Below, piece by piece: positions 39,715-49,035 of a stretch of DNA of 64,000 nt. The translations under genes were made by a program, and so were the position numbers. The number at the start of each line of letters is the position of its first letter. Within the stretch, counting starts at the first letter, position 1. Source of the stretch: CAG-177 sp003514385 (GTDB taxonomy: Bacteria; Bacillota; Clostridia; Oscillospirales; Acutalibacteraceae); assembly GCA_051920445.1 (NCBI GenBank), contig JBPPLN010000001.1, positions 1,550,001 to 1,614,000 on the forward strand, in the 5' to 3' direction. Below the pieces are notes generated by a model that searched no databases, was not told the DNA's origin, and was given only the letters and a program-made list of their open reading frames with translations.

Positions 39715-41766
39715 TTATTCAACTCCGCGATAGAGAAGTCCGCGCGTAAATTCACCCTGCGGGGCGTCACCTCTGCGGTAGCTTTCGAGTATTTTTTCAC
39801 ATTCGTCTTTTGTCTCGGTCGTGAACCACAGCAGCGAGAAGTCGGCAAACTCGAACTGCTCGCGCTTGTCGCTCTCGACTATCGGCACGCTGTTGAGCAA
39901 GGTTGATGCAAACGGCGTACACTCGACTGGGAATGTCACGCCCATTCTGTCGGTCAAAGATCCATGCTTGCGGCATTTGTCGCAGGTCGTGCCGTTCTTG
40001 ACCGGGCAGTTTCTCGTCTGCATCAGCGGCAAACGCCCGTAAGCGAACACGCCGCGCGGCAGTTTCCCGCCGAGCGAGGCGCACTGGGCAATTTTCAGCT
40101 CGGTGCTGAGTATGGCATCCGTGAAGCCGAGGTGCGCGAACTCGTCGAGCGAGAATGTGTTGAATATATTTGTTCCGGGCAGGGCGCAGAGCTTCATGCC
40201 TGCTTTTTTTGCTATCGCCGCGCCGTCGAGAGAGCAGACTGCGGCAAGAGATATGCCGTTTTTGCGCGCTTTGACGAGTGAATTGTAAACTGCATCGTCG
40301 CCGCCGAATATCGCAGCGGGGACTTCGACTGCGGGCTGTATCTTTTTGTCTTTGAGATACTTTACGGTCTCCTCGCCGACGCCCATCGGCAGTATCACGC
40401 GGCGCACATATGAGAGATCGGACGGTATCTGCGAAACATTTCTGACTCTGATTACATAGCCGTGGTTTTGAGAACGGCGGCGTCTGATTGAAATTTCCTG
40501 CGGATAAAACGGAATTTCAGAGCGCTCGGCAATCTTTTCTTCGAGCATCGCGAGAGCCTTTCTACGAAGCGAGTTTATCTCGGACGCGCTCAAAAATATG
40601 TCGTCTCCAATATCAATTCCAACTTCTCCGGCATAAAACTGAGTCGAGCCGCATTTGCGCAGCCGGGTTTCTATTTCTTCGCTCCCGACCGCTCTGTTCT
40701 GCGCTTTCTGCACGGCGTTTTCAGATTCCGTAAAGACGCTCTTGCCTGCGGCTTTGACCGCGAGGTATGCCTTTTCGCCGACCTGCGCCGACAGGTGCAT
40801 ATCGGCTCTTATCAGCGGCTGTTCGCCGTCATAGAGTGCGGCAAGCGGGGAGAGAACATCCTTCGCGGCGGTGACATCCTCTTTGCGACGCACGCCGAAC
40901 ATATCGCGTCCGAGAGCACCGTCATAGTAGCCGGAGGTGAACCCGGAGCGGGAGAATATCGCGCCGAGCGTGCGCTCGTATTCGGCGGCGCTTTCGCCCG
41001 CGAGACTCTTTTTGCAGGCGGTGACTGCGGCGGCAACGTATTCCGGCCGCTTCATACGTCCCTCTATTTTGAACGAGAGAACGCCCATCTGCGCGAGCTT
41101 CGGCAGGTATTCTATCAAAGACATATCTTTAAGGCTCAGGTCGTGCCCCGTGCCGCCGTCGGCGGCAAACGGAAGTCTGCACGGCTGGGCGCATAAGCCC
41201 CTGTTGCCCGAGCGCGAGCCGAGCACCGCGCTGAGTTGGCACTGACCCGAAAGACACATGCACAGCGCGCCGTGGACGAACATCTCGAGCTCTATCGGCG
41301 ACTGCGCGGCTATTTTTTCTATCTCTTTTTTCGACAGCTCCCTCGGCAGCACCGCGCGGCAAAAGCCCATGTCCGCGAGCATTTTTATTCCGTCGATGGT
41401 CTGCACGGAAGTCTGCGTTGAGGCGTGCAGAGGCATATCGGGAGCCGCCCTGCGAATGAGCGAAGTGAGCCCGATATCCTGTAAAATAAGTGCGTCTGCT
41501 TTGATATCGCAGGCGCACCTGACGGCGTTCATCGCCGTTTCCATCTCATCGTCACGCACAAGGGTGTTGAGCGTGATATATACCTTGACCCCGCGCGCGT
41601 GGCAGTATTCGACCGCCTGTGCGAGTTCTTCATTGCTGAAATTTGCGGCATTGCGGCGCGCGTTCAACTCCCGTCCGCCGAGGTATACGGCGTCGGCTCC
41701 GCAGCGCACGGCTGCGGTCAGCGAATCGAACGAGCCCGCAGGCGCAAGTATCTCCGGCTTATTCAT
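39715..41766 (-). CDS. Peptidase U32-family protein
   Basis: A 683-residue protein. The N-terminal TIM-barrel half (1-330) starts PEILAPAGSFDSLTAAV and holds the U32 signature ELEMFVHGALCMCLSGQC, followed by GSRSGNRGLCAQPCR, whose Cys residues may bind Fe-S. The C-terminal half (380-683) is a DUF3656-like collagenase-associated region with a second CxxCR motif (NGTTCDKCRKHG). Related proteins (RlhA, UbiU/TrhP) work in RNA hydroxylation rather than proteolysis, so peptidase is only a family name. The start ATG overlaps the end of zapA, so the two are coupled. An ATG at 41769 is equally possible. Confidence 0.88.
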   Translation of the reverse strand: MNKPEILAPAGSFDSLTAAVRCGADAVYLGGRELNARRNAANFSNEELAQAVEYCHARGVKVYITLNTLVRDDEMETAMNAVRCACDIKADALILQDIGLTSLIRRAAPDMPLHASTQTSVQTIDGIKMLADMGFCRAVLPRELSKKEIEKIAAQSPIELEMFVHGALCMCLSGQCQLSAVLGSRSGNRGLCAQPCRLPFAADGGTGHDLSLKDMSLIEYLPKLAQMGVLSFKIEGRMKRPEYVAAAVTACKKSLAGESAAEYERTLGAIFSRSGFTSGYYDGALGRDMFGVRRKEDVTAAKDVLSPLAALYDGEQPLIRADMHLSAQVGEKAYLAVKAAGKSVFTESENAVQKAQNRAVGSEEIETRLRKCGSTQFYAGEVGIDIGDDIFLSASEINSLRRKALAMLEEKIAERSEIPFYPQEISIRRRRSQNHGYVIRVRNVSQIPSDLSYVRRVILPMGVGEETVKYLKDKKIQPAVEVPAAIFGGDDAVYNSLVKARKNGISLAAVCSLDGAAIAKKAGMKLCALPGTNIFNTFSLDEFAHLGFTDAILSTELKIAQCASLGGKLPRGVFAYGRLPLMQTRNCPVKNGTTCDKCRKHGSLTDRMGVTFPVECTPFASTLLNSVPIVESDKREQFEFADFSLLWFTTETKDECEKILESYRRGDAPQGEFTRGLLYRGVE

Positions 41767-42115
41767 CATGCGAGCTGAGCTTCTTCTTGTATGCGGCGAG
41801 CTCTTTTGCAAGCCTGTCCGCCTCGCGCATGGCTATCTCGCGGTCGGTCTTGGCGCGCGCAGAGTCCTCGAGATACTCCTGTATCTTTGAACGCAGATTC
41901 TCTGCGGAAACAACGGCTTTTTTCTCCGCGTCGGCAAATTCAAGTGCCGCGAGCACGGCAGCCTGAGTTACCGAAATGCGAGGATTCTGCTTGAGAATCG
42001 TGGATATTTTTTCGTCGACCTCGTCGCCGAGCTCGATCATATACTTGCTGTCCTCATCCGAACCGATGATATATTCCGCCCCGCAAATAGTCAGTTTGAC
42101 TTTGTTTTTTTCCAT
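41759..42115 (-). CDS. zapA: Cell division protein ZapA
   Basis: A 118-residue FtsZ-ring stabiliser. The N-terminal beta part NKVKLTICGAEYIIGSDEDSKYMIELGDEVDEKISTIL (3-42) is typical, followed by a long coiled coil to the C-terminus. ATG 42115 lies 8 bases after AAAGGA; the ATG at 42121 is too close to that site. It is the first gene of the zapA-U32-dut unit, the usual order in Clostridia. Confidence 0.9.
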   Translation of the reverse strand: MEKNKVKLTICGAEYIIGSDEDSKYMIELGDEVDEKISTILKQNPRISVTQAAVLAALEFADAEKKAVVSAENLRSKIQEYLEDSARAKTDREIAMREADRLAKELAAYKKKLSSHDE

Positions 42116-42210
42116 AACCATGGTCCTTTCTTCGTCACTTTGCATACTTCTGATTTTATTATACAATAGAAGCTTCGGAGAATAAAGAACTTTTTGAAAT
42201 TTTTTGTGCT

Positions 42211-42240
42211 GAAAAAGCCCCGCCATAATCGGCGGGGCTT
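42211..42240 (-). terminator. Terminator of the acyltransferase gene
   Basis: AAGCCCCGCC/GGCGGGGCTT perfect stem, T-tail on the minus strand. Confidence 0.9.
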
Positions 42241-42248
42241 AATACAAT

Positions 42249-43295
42249 TTATTTGTTTGCTTTCTTTTTATACGGTTTACCGAAAAGTATGCACAACGGA
42301 GTATTGTTTATAATCGGCGGCAAAATGCTGACAATGGCGGTTATTATAACAAGTGCGACAAAAACCACGGCGATATATATCAAATACGAGTTGAGCGGGA
42401 TTTTTCTGATAAAATGCATGAGGAAAGTCAAAACTGTCGGGTGGAATCCGTAGAATATAAGACTGTTTTTTCCTATGTATCCGAACAGTTTGCTTTTTCC
42501 TATCCATTTGCACAGGCAAAGAATTGTCAGCGACATCGCAATGCCGGCAAGAAAATACAGCGGCAAAGAGCCATAATCGGCCTTATACATATTCACATAT
42601 CGCAAGCCGGATGTTATCTTCAGGTTTATAATGGTCAGAGCCAGTCCAACGACAAGATATGCAGGGAAAAGCCATTTGCAGAGAACTTTTTCTTCCATGT
42701 TGCGCACGGCAAACCCGACGGCATAGAAGACCATAGCAAAAGGCACGATATCAATCGACCACGGGAGATTGAGAAACCCGTATCTGCGCAGAAGAAAAGC
42801 TGATAGAACGGATATTGCTATGACAACGGAGATGAGTATATAGTTTCTTTTTCGCAGCAAAAAATAGGCTGCTATTTCCGTAAGAAAAAGCACCGCCATG
42901 AACCACAACATATTATAGTGCCTTTGAACCACTATCAATTTAAATTCCTGAAAAACGGTGTAATCAAGCGGAGTTTTAAAAATATATATCCTAATCGCGG
43001 AAACGGCCAGACAAATAACCGTAAATGTGGCATAAGGAACCAGAATCGACTTTGTCTTCTTTAAAAGATATTTTCCGAATCCGACGCCTTCGCTCTTATG
43101 AAAAAAGCCTGATATCATGAAGAAAAGCGGAATGCTGAATGAATATACAATCGGTAGCAGCAGCGTTTTGCACCCCATATCCGAATTAATATATTCAAGA
43201 CAGTGTCCCAATATAACGCTGAGCATCGCGACACCTTTTGCGCAATCAACCCATTTCAATCTCGGCTTCGCCTGGATAGTATTACTTTTCTGCAC
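42249..43295 (-). CDS. Membrane acyltransferase (acyltransferase family 3)
   Basis: A 348-residue integral membrane protein with about ten helices. KWVDCAKGVAMLSVILGHCLEY at the N-terminus contains the likely catalytic His, and SIPLFFMISGFFHK follows, both signatures of OatA/NodX-type acyltransferases that O-acetylate or O-acylate surface polysaccharides. It fits a locus with several envelope genes, but the acceptor is unknown. Codon use is more A+T rich than in neighbouring genes. Confidence 0.9.
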   Translation of the reverse strand: MQKSNTIQAKPRLKWVDCAKGVAMLSVILGHCLEYINSDMGCKTLLLPIVYSFSIPLFFMISGFFHKSEGVGFGKYLLKKTKSILVPYATFTVICLAVSAIRIYIFKTPLDYTVFQEFKLIVVQRHYNMLWFMAVLFLTEIAAYFLLRKRNYILISVVIAISVLSAFLLRRYGFLNLPWSIDIVPFAMVFYAVGFAVRNMEEKVLCKWLFPAYLVVGLALTIINLKITSGLRYVNMYKADYGSLPLYFLAGIAMSLTILCLCKWIGKSKLFGYIGKNSLIFYGFHPTVLTFLMHFIRKIPLNSYLIYIAVVFVALVIITAIVSILPPIINNTPLCILFGKPYKKKANK

Positions 43296-43383
43296 TCTTA
43301 TCAGCCCCTATAGGTTGAATTTATTTATATCAGTATATCATGCCCAAAGGCAAAAATAAAAAGCTTTTTCTTTGCGTTGGGAA

Positions 43384-43422
43384 CAAAAAACAATCCCCTG
43401 CATGGTGTGAGCCATGCAGGGG
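43384..43422 (-). terminator. Terminator of the MFS gene
   Basis: CCCCTGCATGG/CCATGCAGGGG stem followed by ATTGTTTTTT on the minus strand. Confidence 0.9.
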
Positions 43423-43438
43423 TGAATCTGACTTTTTA

Positions 43439-44971
43439 TCAGTCCTCGTTCTCTTCCTTGATCTTTTCGACTATCTCGTCGGGGATCGCTTCGCCGTGGT
43501 GAACGACGAGGATGCAGAGAGTCGAGAGGATGAAGGCTATCGGGCAATAGTAGAACAGGGACATATAAGTGCCGGTAAGCATACGGACGATACCGTAGAT
43601 TATCGGGGTAGCTATCTGCGCTGAGAAGGTTGCGGTATAGTAATAGCCGGTGAATGTGCCGACCTTGTCGATACCGCCGATCTCGAGCACGAGGGGCAGG
43701 GTGTTGACGGTGATGAACATATTCGCAGCGCCGCCGACAACAAGAGCTACCCAGATGAGCGCTCCGCTGAGTGCGTTGATGTGAAGTATCTCGGTGAGCA
43801 GATATGCGCCGAATGCGACGATGAATATGGCAAGTCCGCCGAGGATGGTCTTTTTGCGGCCGAACTTCTTGCCGAGCCAGCCCGCGGGGATGGCGGCGAC
43901 TGCGGAGGCGGCGGCAAATGCGGTGGTCATGATGGTTGCCTGAGCGGCGGTCTTATGAAGAATCTCATCGGCAAACAGCGCGAAGAAGGTTGAAATCGCG
44001 TTCGTGCCGCAGAAGAGGAAGAACAGACCCATGAGCATGAAGATAAGGCTTCTTCTCTCGCCGGGGGTAAGCTTCTCCTTCTTTCTTGCTTCTTTTTCTG
44101 CCTTTGCGGCTTCCTTTTCAGCCTTGCGTCTTGCTTCTGCGTCGGCGGCCTGGTTCATCTCGCCCTGAACCTTAATACGGCTGTCGGGCTCCTTGACAAA
44201 GAAGAGTATGACGAGCATACCGATTATCATAACGGCGGCGCCGAGCAGGAAAACGTAGGGGAAGGTGTTGAGCTCGTTGAACTCAGGAGACTTCGAGGAG
44301 ATTCCCGTGGATGCGCAGTAGATAGCGGTGACGATAGTGCCGGCGAACAGGCCGAGCGCGCCGCCGATGCCGCCCATGAGGTTGATGACGGCGTTGCCTT
44401 CGGAGCGGATGTCACTGGGGGTCAGGTCGGGCATGAGCGCGACGACGGGAGCTCTCCAGAGCGACATGACGAAGACGAAGAGAATGATGAAGAGCATCGT
44501 CAGCGGAAGCGAACCGACTTTTATCGCGACTATCGGGATTATCGCAAAGAGGATAGCCGAGATAGGCGCGCCGAAGATGACGTACGGACGGCGCTTGCCG
44601 AAACGGGAATGGGTGTTATCGGAAAGCTTGCCGAAGGTCGGCTGGAATATGACGCCGAAAATATTATCAAACGTCATGATGATACCGATGAACAACGGGA
44701 CAAGCGTTATGCCGCCGGCGGCGGTTGTAACATCCTCGCCGTTTGCCGCGGCGAACTCGGCGAGAGCCGGGAACGCGGCGTTGAGCTTTGCCGACCACGA
44801 GGTTATCGTGGCGCTGTTATTGAGCAGGTGGTTGAGTATCTTGGTTATGTAGGGATCGTAGATTGCCCATGCGATAGACGACGCAAGGAAACCGAATCCC
44901 GTGAGTATCGTGTGCGGATAGTGCAGCTTGCCGTTGGGCTTAGCACAGAAATACTGCTTCGCTTTTTCCAT
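43439..44971 (-). CDS. MFS transporter, sugar:cation symporter-like
   Basis: A 510-residue transporter with 12 helices. The central cytoplasmic loop (about 275-310) is an Ala/Lys/Glu-rich coiled stretch. NIFGVIFQPTFGKLSDNTHSRFGKRRPYVIFGAP (about 95-125) matches the D-x-T-x-S-R-x-G-R-R-x-P loop of the GPH/SWEET-like symporters (MelB and sucrose:H+ types). It probably takes up oligosaccharides or glycosides. It is a single-gene unit with its own promoter; the window's three GH enzymes are candidates to act on its substrate. Confidence 0.88.
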   Translation of the reverse strand: MEKAKQYFCAKPNGKLHYPHTILTGFGFLASSIAWAIYDPYITKILNHLLNNSATITSWSAKLNAAFPALAEFAAANGEDVTTAAGGITLVPLFIGIIMTFDNIFGVIFQPTFGKLSDNTHSRFGKRRPYVIFGAPISAILFAIIPIVAIKVGSLPLTMLFIILFVFVMSLWRAPVVALMPDLTPSDIRSEGNAVINLMGGIGGALGLFAGTIVTAIYCASTGISSKSPEFNELNTFPYVFLLGAAVMIIGMLVILFFVKEPDSRIKVQGEMNQAADAEARRKAEKEAAKAEKEARKKEKLTPGERRSLIFMLMGLFFLFCGTNAISTFFALFADEILHKTAAQATIMTTAFAAASAVAAIPAGWLGKKFGRKKTILGGLAIFIVAFGAYLLTEILHINALSGALIWVALVVGGAANMFITVNTLPLVLEIGGIDKVGTFTGYYYTATFSAQIATPIIYGIVRMLTGTYMSLFYYCPIAFILSTLCILVVHHGEAIPDEIVEKIKEENED

Positions 44972-45037
44972 GTTTGGTTATAACCTCCTTAAATGCCGCG
45001 CGGCCGGTTCGTCATGTGCGCGGTCTTAAACAGTGTA

Positions 45038-45065
45038 ATTGTAACATATCTGTTCTGATTTGCAA
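45038..45065 (-). promoter_or_regulatory. Promoter of the MFS gene
   Basis: On the minus strand TTGCAA, 16 bases, TACAAT, 67 bases before the start codon. Confidence 0.6.
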
Positions 45066-45108
45066 ATAGTTTTTTAAACTTATTGCATAAAAATATATTT
45101 TTATCTAT

Positions 45109-46038
45109 TTATTTCAGGAAGCCGCTGACTATGACCTCTTCAGCTTCCTCTTCTGTCAGTCCAAAAGTCATGAGCTTTAAGAGCTGGTCGTTGTTTATGC
45201 GCCCGATAGCCGCCTCGTGGACTATCTGCGCGTCGGCGTCGTTGGCGGTTATCTCCGGAATGGAGCGTATCTTCGCCTTGTCCATGATTATCGAGTCGCA
45301 CTGGACATGGGCGCGGCACTCCGTGTTGCCGACCGCTCTGGGATAGAACACCTGCTCGGAGTGATCCCTCGCGACGGAGCGGGAGACTATCTGCGCGCTC
45401 GAATTTTTGCCGTTTAAGTTCACGGTCATATTTGAACGGGCTTTCTGGCTGCCGTGGGTGAGCAGACGCTCGGTGATGACTATCTTGGCGTTCGCGTCGA
45501 GGGCGGCTTCAGTCTCGCGCAGAGTCGAGTCGACGCCCGCGAGCTGAATCATCTCCATCTCGCAGTAAGAGCCCTCCTCCATGGTGACTTCGGTCACGGG
45601 ATTGAGTATTTTCTCGCCCATGCCCTCGCCCTCGCCGTAGTGCTTCTCGACATATTTTACTTTTGCATTTTTGCCGATGAAGAAACGGTGGATGCCGTCG
45701 TGCTCGGTCTTTTCACCGCCGCAGTTGTGTATGCCGCAACCCGCGACTATCAACACATCCGCGCCCTCGCCGACATAAAAATCGTTATATACCTTGTCGT
45801 TTATTCCGGTCTCGGTGATGATAACTGGGATATGCACCTCTTCGCCCTTTGTGAACGGCTTTATATATATGTCTATGCCCGGGTTTCCTTTTTTGGGCTC
45901 TATTGTTATATTTTCGCTCGACTGTCTCGCGATGCCCTGACCGTTCTTTCTGATGTTGAACGCGCCCGTCGGGATTGAATCCATGTCCGCTATCGTGTGC
46001 AGCAGCGACATATCGACTTTTTTGAGCAGATCCGGCAT
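45109..46038 (-). CDS. SufB/SufD-type Fe-S scaffold protein (minimal SUF system)
   Basis: A 309-residue protein with the SufBD core beta-helix. It shows the segments GINDKVYNDFYVGEGADVLIVAGCGIHNCG, HRFFIGKNAKVKYVEKHYGEG and the C-terminal EAAIGRINNDQLLKLMTFGLTEEEAEEVIVSGFLK. It is shorter than SufB (about 470), lacking the N-terminal domain. With sufC only one base upstream, it fits the two-gene 'minimal' SUF-like systems of anaerobic bacteria and archaea, where a single SufB-like chain acts with SufC. ATG 46038 overlaps nothing; longer frames run into sufC. Confidence 0.88.
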   Translation of the reverse strand: MPDLLKKVDMSLLHTIADMDSIPTGAFNIRKNGQGIARQSSENITIEPKKGNPGIDIYIKPFTKGEEVHIPVIITETGINDKVYNDFYVGEGADVLIVAGCGIHNCGGEKTEHDGIHRFFIGKNAKVKYVEKHYGEGEGMGEKILNPVTEVTMEEGSYCEMEMIQLAGVDSTLRETEAALDANAKIVITERLLTHGSQKARSNMTVNLNGKNSSAQIVSRSVARDHSEQVFYPRAVGNTECRAHVQCDSIIMDKAKIRSIPEITANDADAQIVHEAAIGRINNDQLLKLMTFGLTEEEAEEVIVSGFLK

Positions 46039-46039
46039 A

Positions 46040-46771
46040 TCATTCACCGTCCTTTCTGTTGAAGTCGCAGCCCTCATCAAGCTCGCCGAGCAGCTGCGGA
46101 AGAATCTCTTCCTTTGTGCCGCGCGTGCGAATCTTGCCCTTTTCAACGACTATCATCTCGTCGGCGAGCTGCATTATGCGCTCCTGATGCGAAATTACTA
46201 TCACTGTTTCATATCTGTTCTTGCACATCGAGCGGAAGCTTTCGACAAGCATAGCGAAGCTCCACAGGTCAATTCCCGCCTCCGGCTCGTCGAATATCGC
46301 AAGGTCTACATTTCTCGCCATGAGCGTGGCAATTTCAACACGCTTGACTTCACCGCCCGAGAGCGACGCGTCAACCTCGCGGTTGAGATATTCACGCGAG
46401 CAGAGCCCGACGCTCGTCAGATACGCGCAGCAGGCGTCCTCGGGCAGCTCGCTGCCGTGGGCGAGGCTCAGAAGCCTGCGCACCGTGAGCCCTTTGAAAC
46501 GCGGAGGCTGCTGAAAAGCGTAGCCGATGCCGAGCTTCGCGCGCTCGGTGATGCTCATGTGAGTTATATCCGTTCCGTTATAGATTATCTGTCCCGCGGT
46601 CGGCTGCTCGATACCCATAATGAGCTTTGCGAGCGTGGATTTTCCTCCGCCGTTAGGTCCTGTTATGACAACGAACTTGCCGTCGTCAAATGTGAGGCTG
46701 ATATCGTCGATTATCTCAAGCTCGTCGTCCGCACTGCCGACCGAGAAAGAGACATTTTTCAGTTCAAGCAT
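46040..46771 (-). CDS. sufC: SufC-like ABC ATPase of the Fe-S assembly system
   Basis: A 243-residue ABC-type ATPase. Walker A GPNGGGKST (38-46), Q-loop GYAFQQPP, signature LSGGEVKR, Walker B LAIFDEPEAGID and the switch His in VISHQER are all intact. The combination GIEQPTAGQIIYNG... and DEPEAGIDL is characteristic of SufC, a cytosolic motor that opens the SufBD scaffold. It has a good promoter and is followed directly by the sufBD gene. No sufS, sufU or sufE is present in the window. Confidence 0.92.
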   Translation of the reverse strand: MLELKNVSFSVGSADDELEIIDDISLTFDDGKFVVITGPNGGGKSTLAKLIMGIEQPTAGQIIYNGTDITHMSITERAKLGIGYAFQQPPRFKGLTVRRLLSLAHGSELPEDACCAYLTSVGLCSREYLNREVDASLSGGEVKRVEIATLMARNVDLAIFDEPEAGIDLWSFAMLVESFRSMCKNRYETVIVISHQERIMQLADEMIVVEKGKIRTRGTKEEILPQLLGELDEGCDFNRKDGE

Positions 46772-46806
46772 ATCCTGCTTCCTTTCGCTTATTTATATGC
46801 AGGTTG

Positions 46807-46835
46807 ATTATACAGATTTTTTATTGATATGACAA
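46807..46835 (-). promoter_or_regulatory. Promoter of sufC-sufBD
   Basis: On the minus strand TTGTCA, 17 bases, TATAAT, 36 bases before the start. Confidence 0.75.
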
Positions 46836-46927
46836 GATATTTTGCGCCGATATTTGCATATGATGCGCCGGTAATTTAAGCTTTGGCGTTATTTTATGAG
46901 TTTTTTGTAAACAAAGTCTGATTTTAT

Positions 46928-46956
46928 TTGAATTTTTATAAGAAAGCTGATAGAAT
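46928..46956 (+). promoter_or_regulatory. Promoter of the zinc-ribbon/TPR operon
   Basis: TTGAAT, 17 bases, TAGAAT, 35 bases before the TTG start. Confidence 0.6.
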
Positions 46957-46991
46957 GAAGAGGTAATGCTACCGGACAAGGAGGTATCGGT

Positions 46992-48422
46992 TTGTCAGAT
47001 AAAGAAAACCTGCAGCCGCTCGAAGAGAACGAGGCTGCCGAAAAGGAAGAAAAAAACTTTGAGTATGACAGAACGCTTTGCAGCCTTTGCCAGAAGAAGG
47101 CGCGCGAAGAGGGCAGCTATTACTGCGAGGACTGCCGTACCAAGATGATGAAGACGAAGATAAAGGGCGGTTCCGTGGTTGCCGCGGTGCTCTGCGTGAT
47201 AGTTTCGCTGTTCGCGCTGATGCTCCTGGGCGCAAACGCCACGCAGATGGTCGGTCTGCTTGAGGCGGACTCCCTCATGAACCAGGGCTATATCAACGCC
47301 GCGCTCAACAAGGTGTCCCAGGCGAGCGAGGCAAACGCCTCTCTCAACGACAGCGACTTTATCTCGAATCTGTCGAAGACACTCGGCAATCAGACGATAT
47401 TCACCCTCGGCTACGGCGAGACCGCGATGACCGCGAAGCTCTATGCAAAGGGCTACACGGAGATAGACGCAGGCGGATATGTCATAAACACCCTCGGCGA
47501 GGATGCAGTGAAATCCGACCTGAGACTGCTCGGTCTGCGCAAGTTCGTCAAGGCATACAACGGCTACAACACCACGCAGGAGAAGGCATATTCGATTCTT
47601 CAGAACTATGTCAACGCTGAAGCGAAAGATATACCCTATGACGATCTTATCAAGAAGCTTGACGCTCTCAAGGGTCAGGACGGAATTGAGGATCAGTATA
47701 TTGAATACTACAAATGCTATGTCGCGATGATGGCGGACAAGAGCATCGACACCCAGCTTGAGTTCCTCCTGGAGATGGAAAAGGAATATCCCGCGGGTCT
47801 CATGATCTACGGTCCGACAATTGCGGATTATTATTACCGCTCGGGCGACTACGCGAAGTCCATAGAATATGCCGACAAGATGATCGCGAAGAACCGCAAC
47901 TACTCCTCGGCCTATGAGCAGAAGGTCATAGCTCTGCTCGCAAAGGGCGACGCCGACGGCGCCGAAAAAGTCTGCGACCAGCTCGATACCGCCGAGAATG
48001 CGGCGGGAGTTGCAAGCGGCGATTACACATCGTACAGCCTGCGCGCCAACCTCTATTGGTACACCGGCAAGTACGACGCGGCGATAAAGATATGCGAAGA
48101 GGGCATTGAGGCATCCGGCGGCGATTCCGATATCTACCGCAACGAGGCTATCGCCTATATGCTCAAGGGCGACTACGCAAAGGCTAACGAATGCGGAAAG
48201 AACGCATATCAGTTCTCCATGAACTACGGCGACCTGACGCTCGATATACTCAATACCGCGGCTCTTGCAGCGGGACTTGCAAAGGACGATGATACCTACA
48301 AGACGCTTCAGGATTATCTCAAGACCTACAACTACGAGATAAGCACGGTCGTCACGGACTGCCTTGCAGGCAAAAAGACCGTCGAACAGGTCTTCATCAC
48401 TGACGGAGGTGTCATCTCATGA
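46992..48422 (+). CDS. Membrane protein with zinc ribbon and extracytoplasmic TPR domain
   Basis: A 476-residue protein. The acidic N-terminus (1-23) leads to a CSLCQKK...YCEDC zinc-ribbon-like four-Cys motif (about 30-52). A membrane helix (60-80) follows, then about 390 residues of TPR-like helical repeats with recurrent Ala/Gly and Tyr positions (for example DYAKSIEYADKMI, DYAKANECGKNAY). The start is TTG 46992 after AAGGAGG; no ATG is near. The next gene overlaps by four bases. The function is unknown; such proteins may scaffold envelope complexes. Confidence 0.75.
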   Translation: MSDKENLQPLEENEAAEKEEKNFEYDRTLCSLCQKKAREEGSYYCEDCRTKMMKTKIKGGSVVAAVLCVIVSLFALMLLGANATQMVGLLEADSLMNQGYINAALNKVSQASEANASLNDSDFISNLSKTLGNQTIFTLGYGETAMTAKLYAKGYTEIDAGGYVINTLGEDAVKSDLRLLGLRKFVKAYNGYNTTQEKAYSILQNYVNAEAKDIPYDDLIKKLDALKGQDGIEDQYIEYYKCYVAMMADKSIDTQLEFLLEMEKEYPAGLMIYGPTIADYYYRSGDYAKSIEYADKMIAKNRNYSSAYEQKVIALLAKGDADGAEKVCDQLDTAENAAGVASGDYTSYSLRANLYWYTGKYDAAIKICEEGIEASGGDSDIYRNEAIAYMLKGDYAKANECGKNAYQFSMNYGDLTLDILNTAALAAGLAKDDDTYKTLQDYLKTYNYEISTVVTDCLAGKKTVEQVFITDGGVIS

Positions 48423-48967
48423 TTTCAACTGTTATCTATTTCATCGGCAAGGTGCTCACCTTTCCCGGCGCATATATAAAGGCTTTCTTTGAGCATCTTA
48501 TCGCAAGAGCGTTCAGTATCCCCGTTGAGGATACAAAGTATCTCAGATTCACCGACGGCTGCGGCCATGTCGAGCATGACGCGATCGGCAGCAAGGCGAA
48601 GATTTTCTTCTACTGCCTCCTGCCCGGTCTGTTCACTGCGATAATCGGCACGCCCATGCTCTATATGGGCTTTGCGGGCCTGTTCTTCTTCAAGATCCCC
48701 GCCGATTCGAGCACGATGCTCATGTTCATTGTTTACTGCATCCTGTTCTATCTCGGCTTCTCGCTGTGCGCGAATCAGTATCCGCTCATGGAGGATGCAA
48801 TCGGTCTGTGGCATGCGCTCTACGGCAAGGACGGAGCGAACCTGTTTGTGAAGATCGTTCTCTTCATCCCGACCGTTCTTATTATAGCGGGCGCTTTCCT
48901 CGAGAGATATGCATTGAATATTCTTCTCATGGCGGGCACTGTTGCCTTCGCCGCACTGACAGCATAA
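48419..48967 (+). CDS. Polytopic membrane protein of unknown function
   Basis: A 182-residue protein with about four helices after an amphipathic N-terminus (MISTVIYFIGKVLTFPGAYIKAFFEHLIA). The middle YLRFTDGCGHVEHDAIGSKAKIFFYCLLPG holds a possible His/Cys metal site, resembling the HE..H pattern of some membrane proteases but without a clear HExxH. It overlaps the TPR gene by four bases (ATGA), so the two are translationally coupled and probably work together. I do not recognise the family. Confidence 0.7.
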   Translation: MISTVIYFIGKVLTFPGAYIKAFFEHLIARAFSIPVEDTKYLRFTDGCGHVEHDAIGSKAKIFFYCLLPGLFTAIIGTPMLYMGFAGLFFFKIPADSSTMLMFIVYCILFYLGFSLCANQYPLMEDAIGLWHALYGKDGANLFVKIVLFIPTVLIIAGAFLERYALNILLMAGTVAFAALTA

Positions 48968-48982
48968 CAAAATAAATAAGCT

Positions 48983-49012
48983 GCCTCCGCACAGGTCACT
49001 CTCTGCGGGGGC
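48983..49012 (+). terminator. Hairpin after the TPR operon
   Basis: GCCTCCGCA/TGCGGGGGC stem (one G-U); the T-tail is weak. Confidence 0.5.
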
Positions 49013-49035
49013 ACTTTGCAATCGGAGAAACTTTT

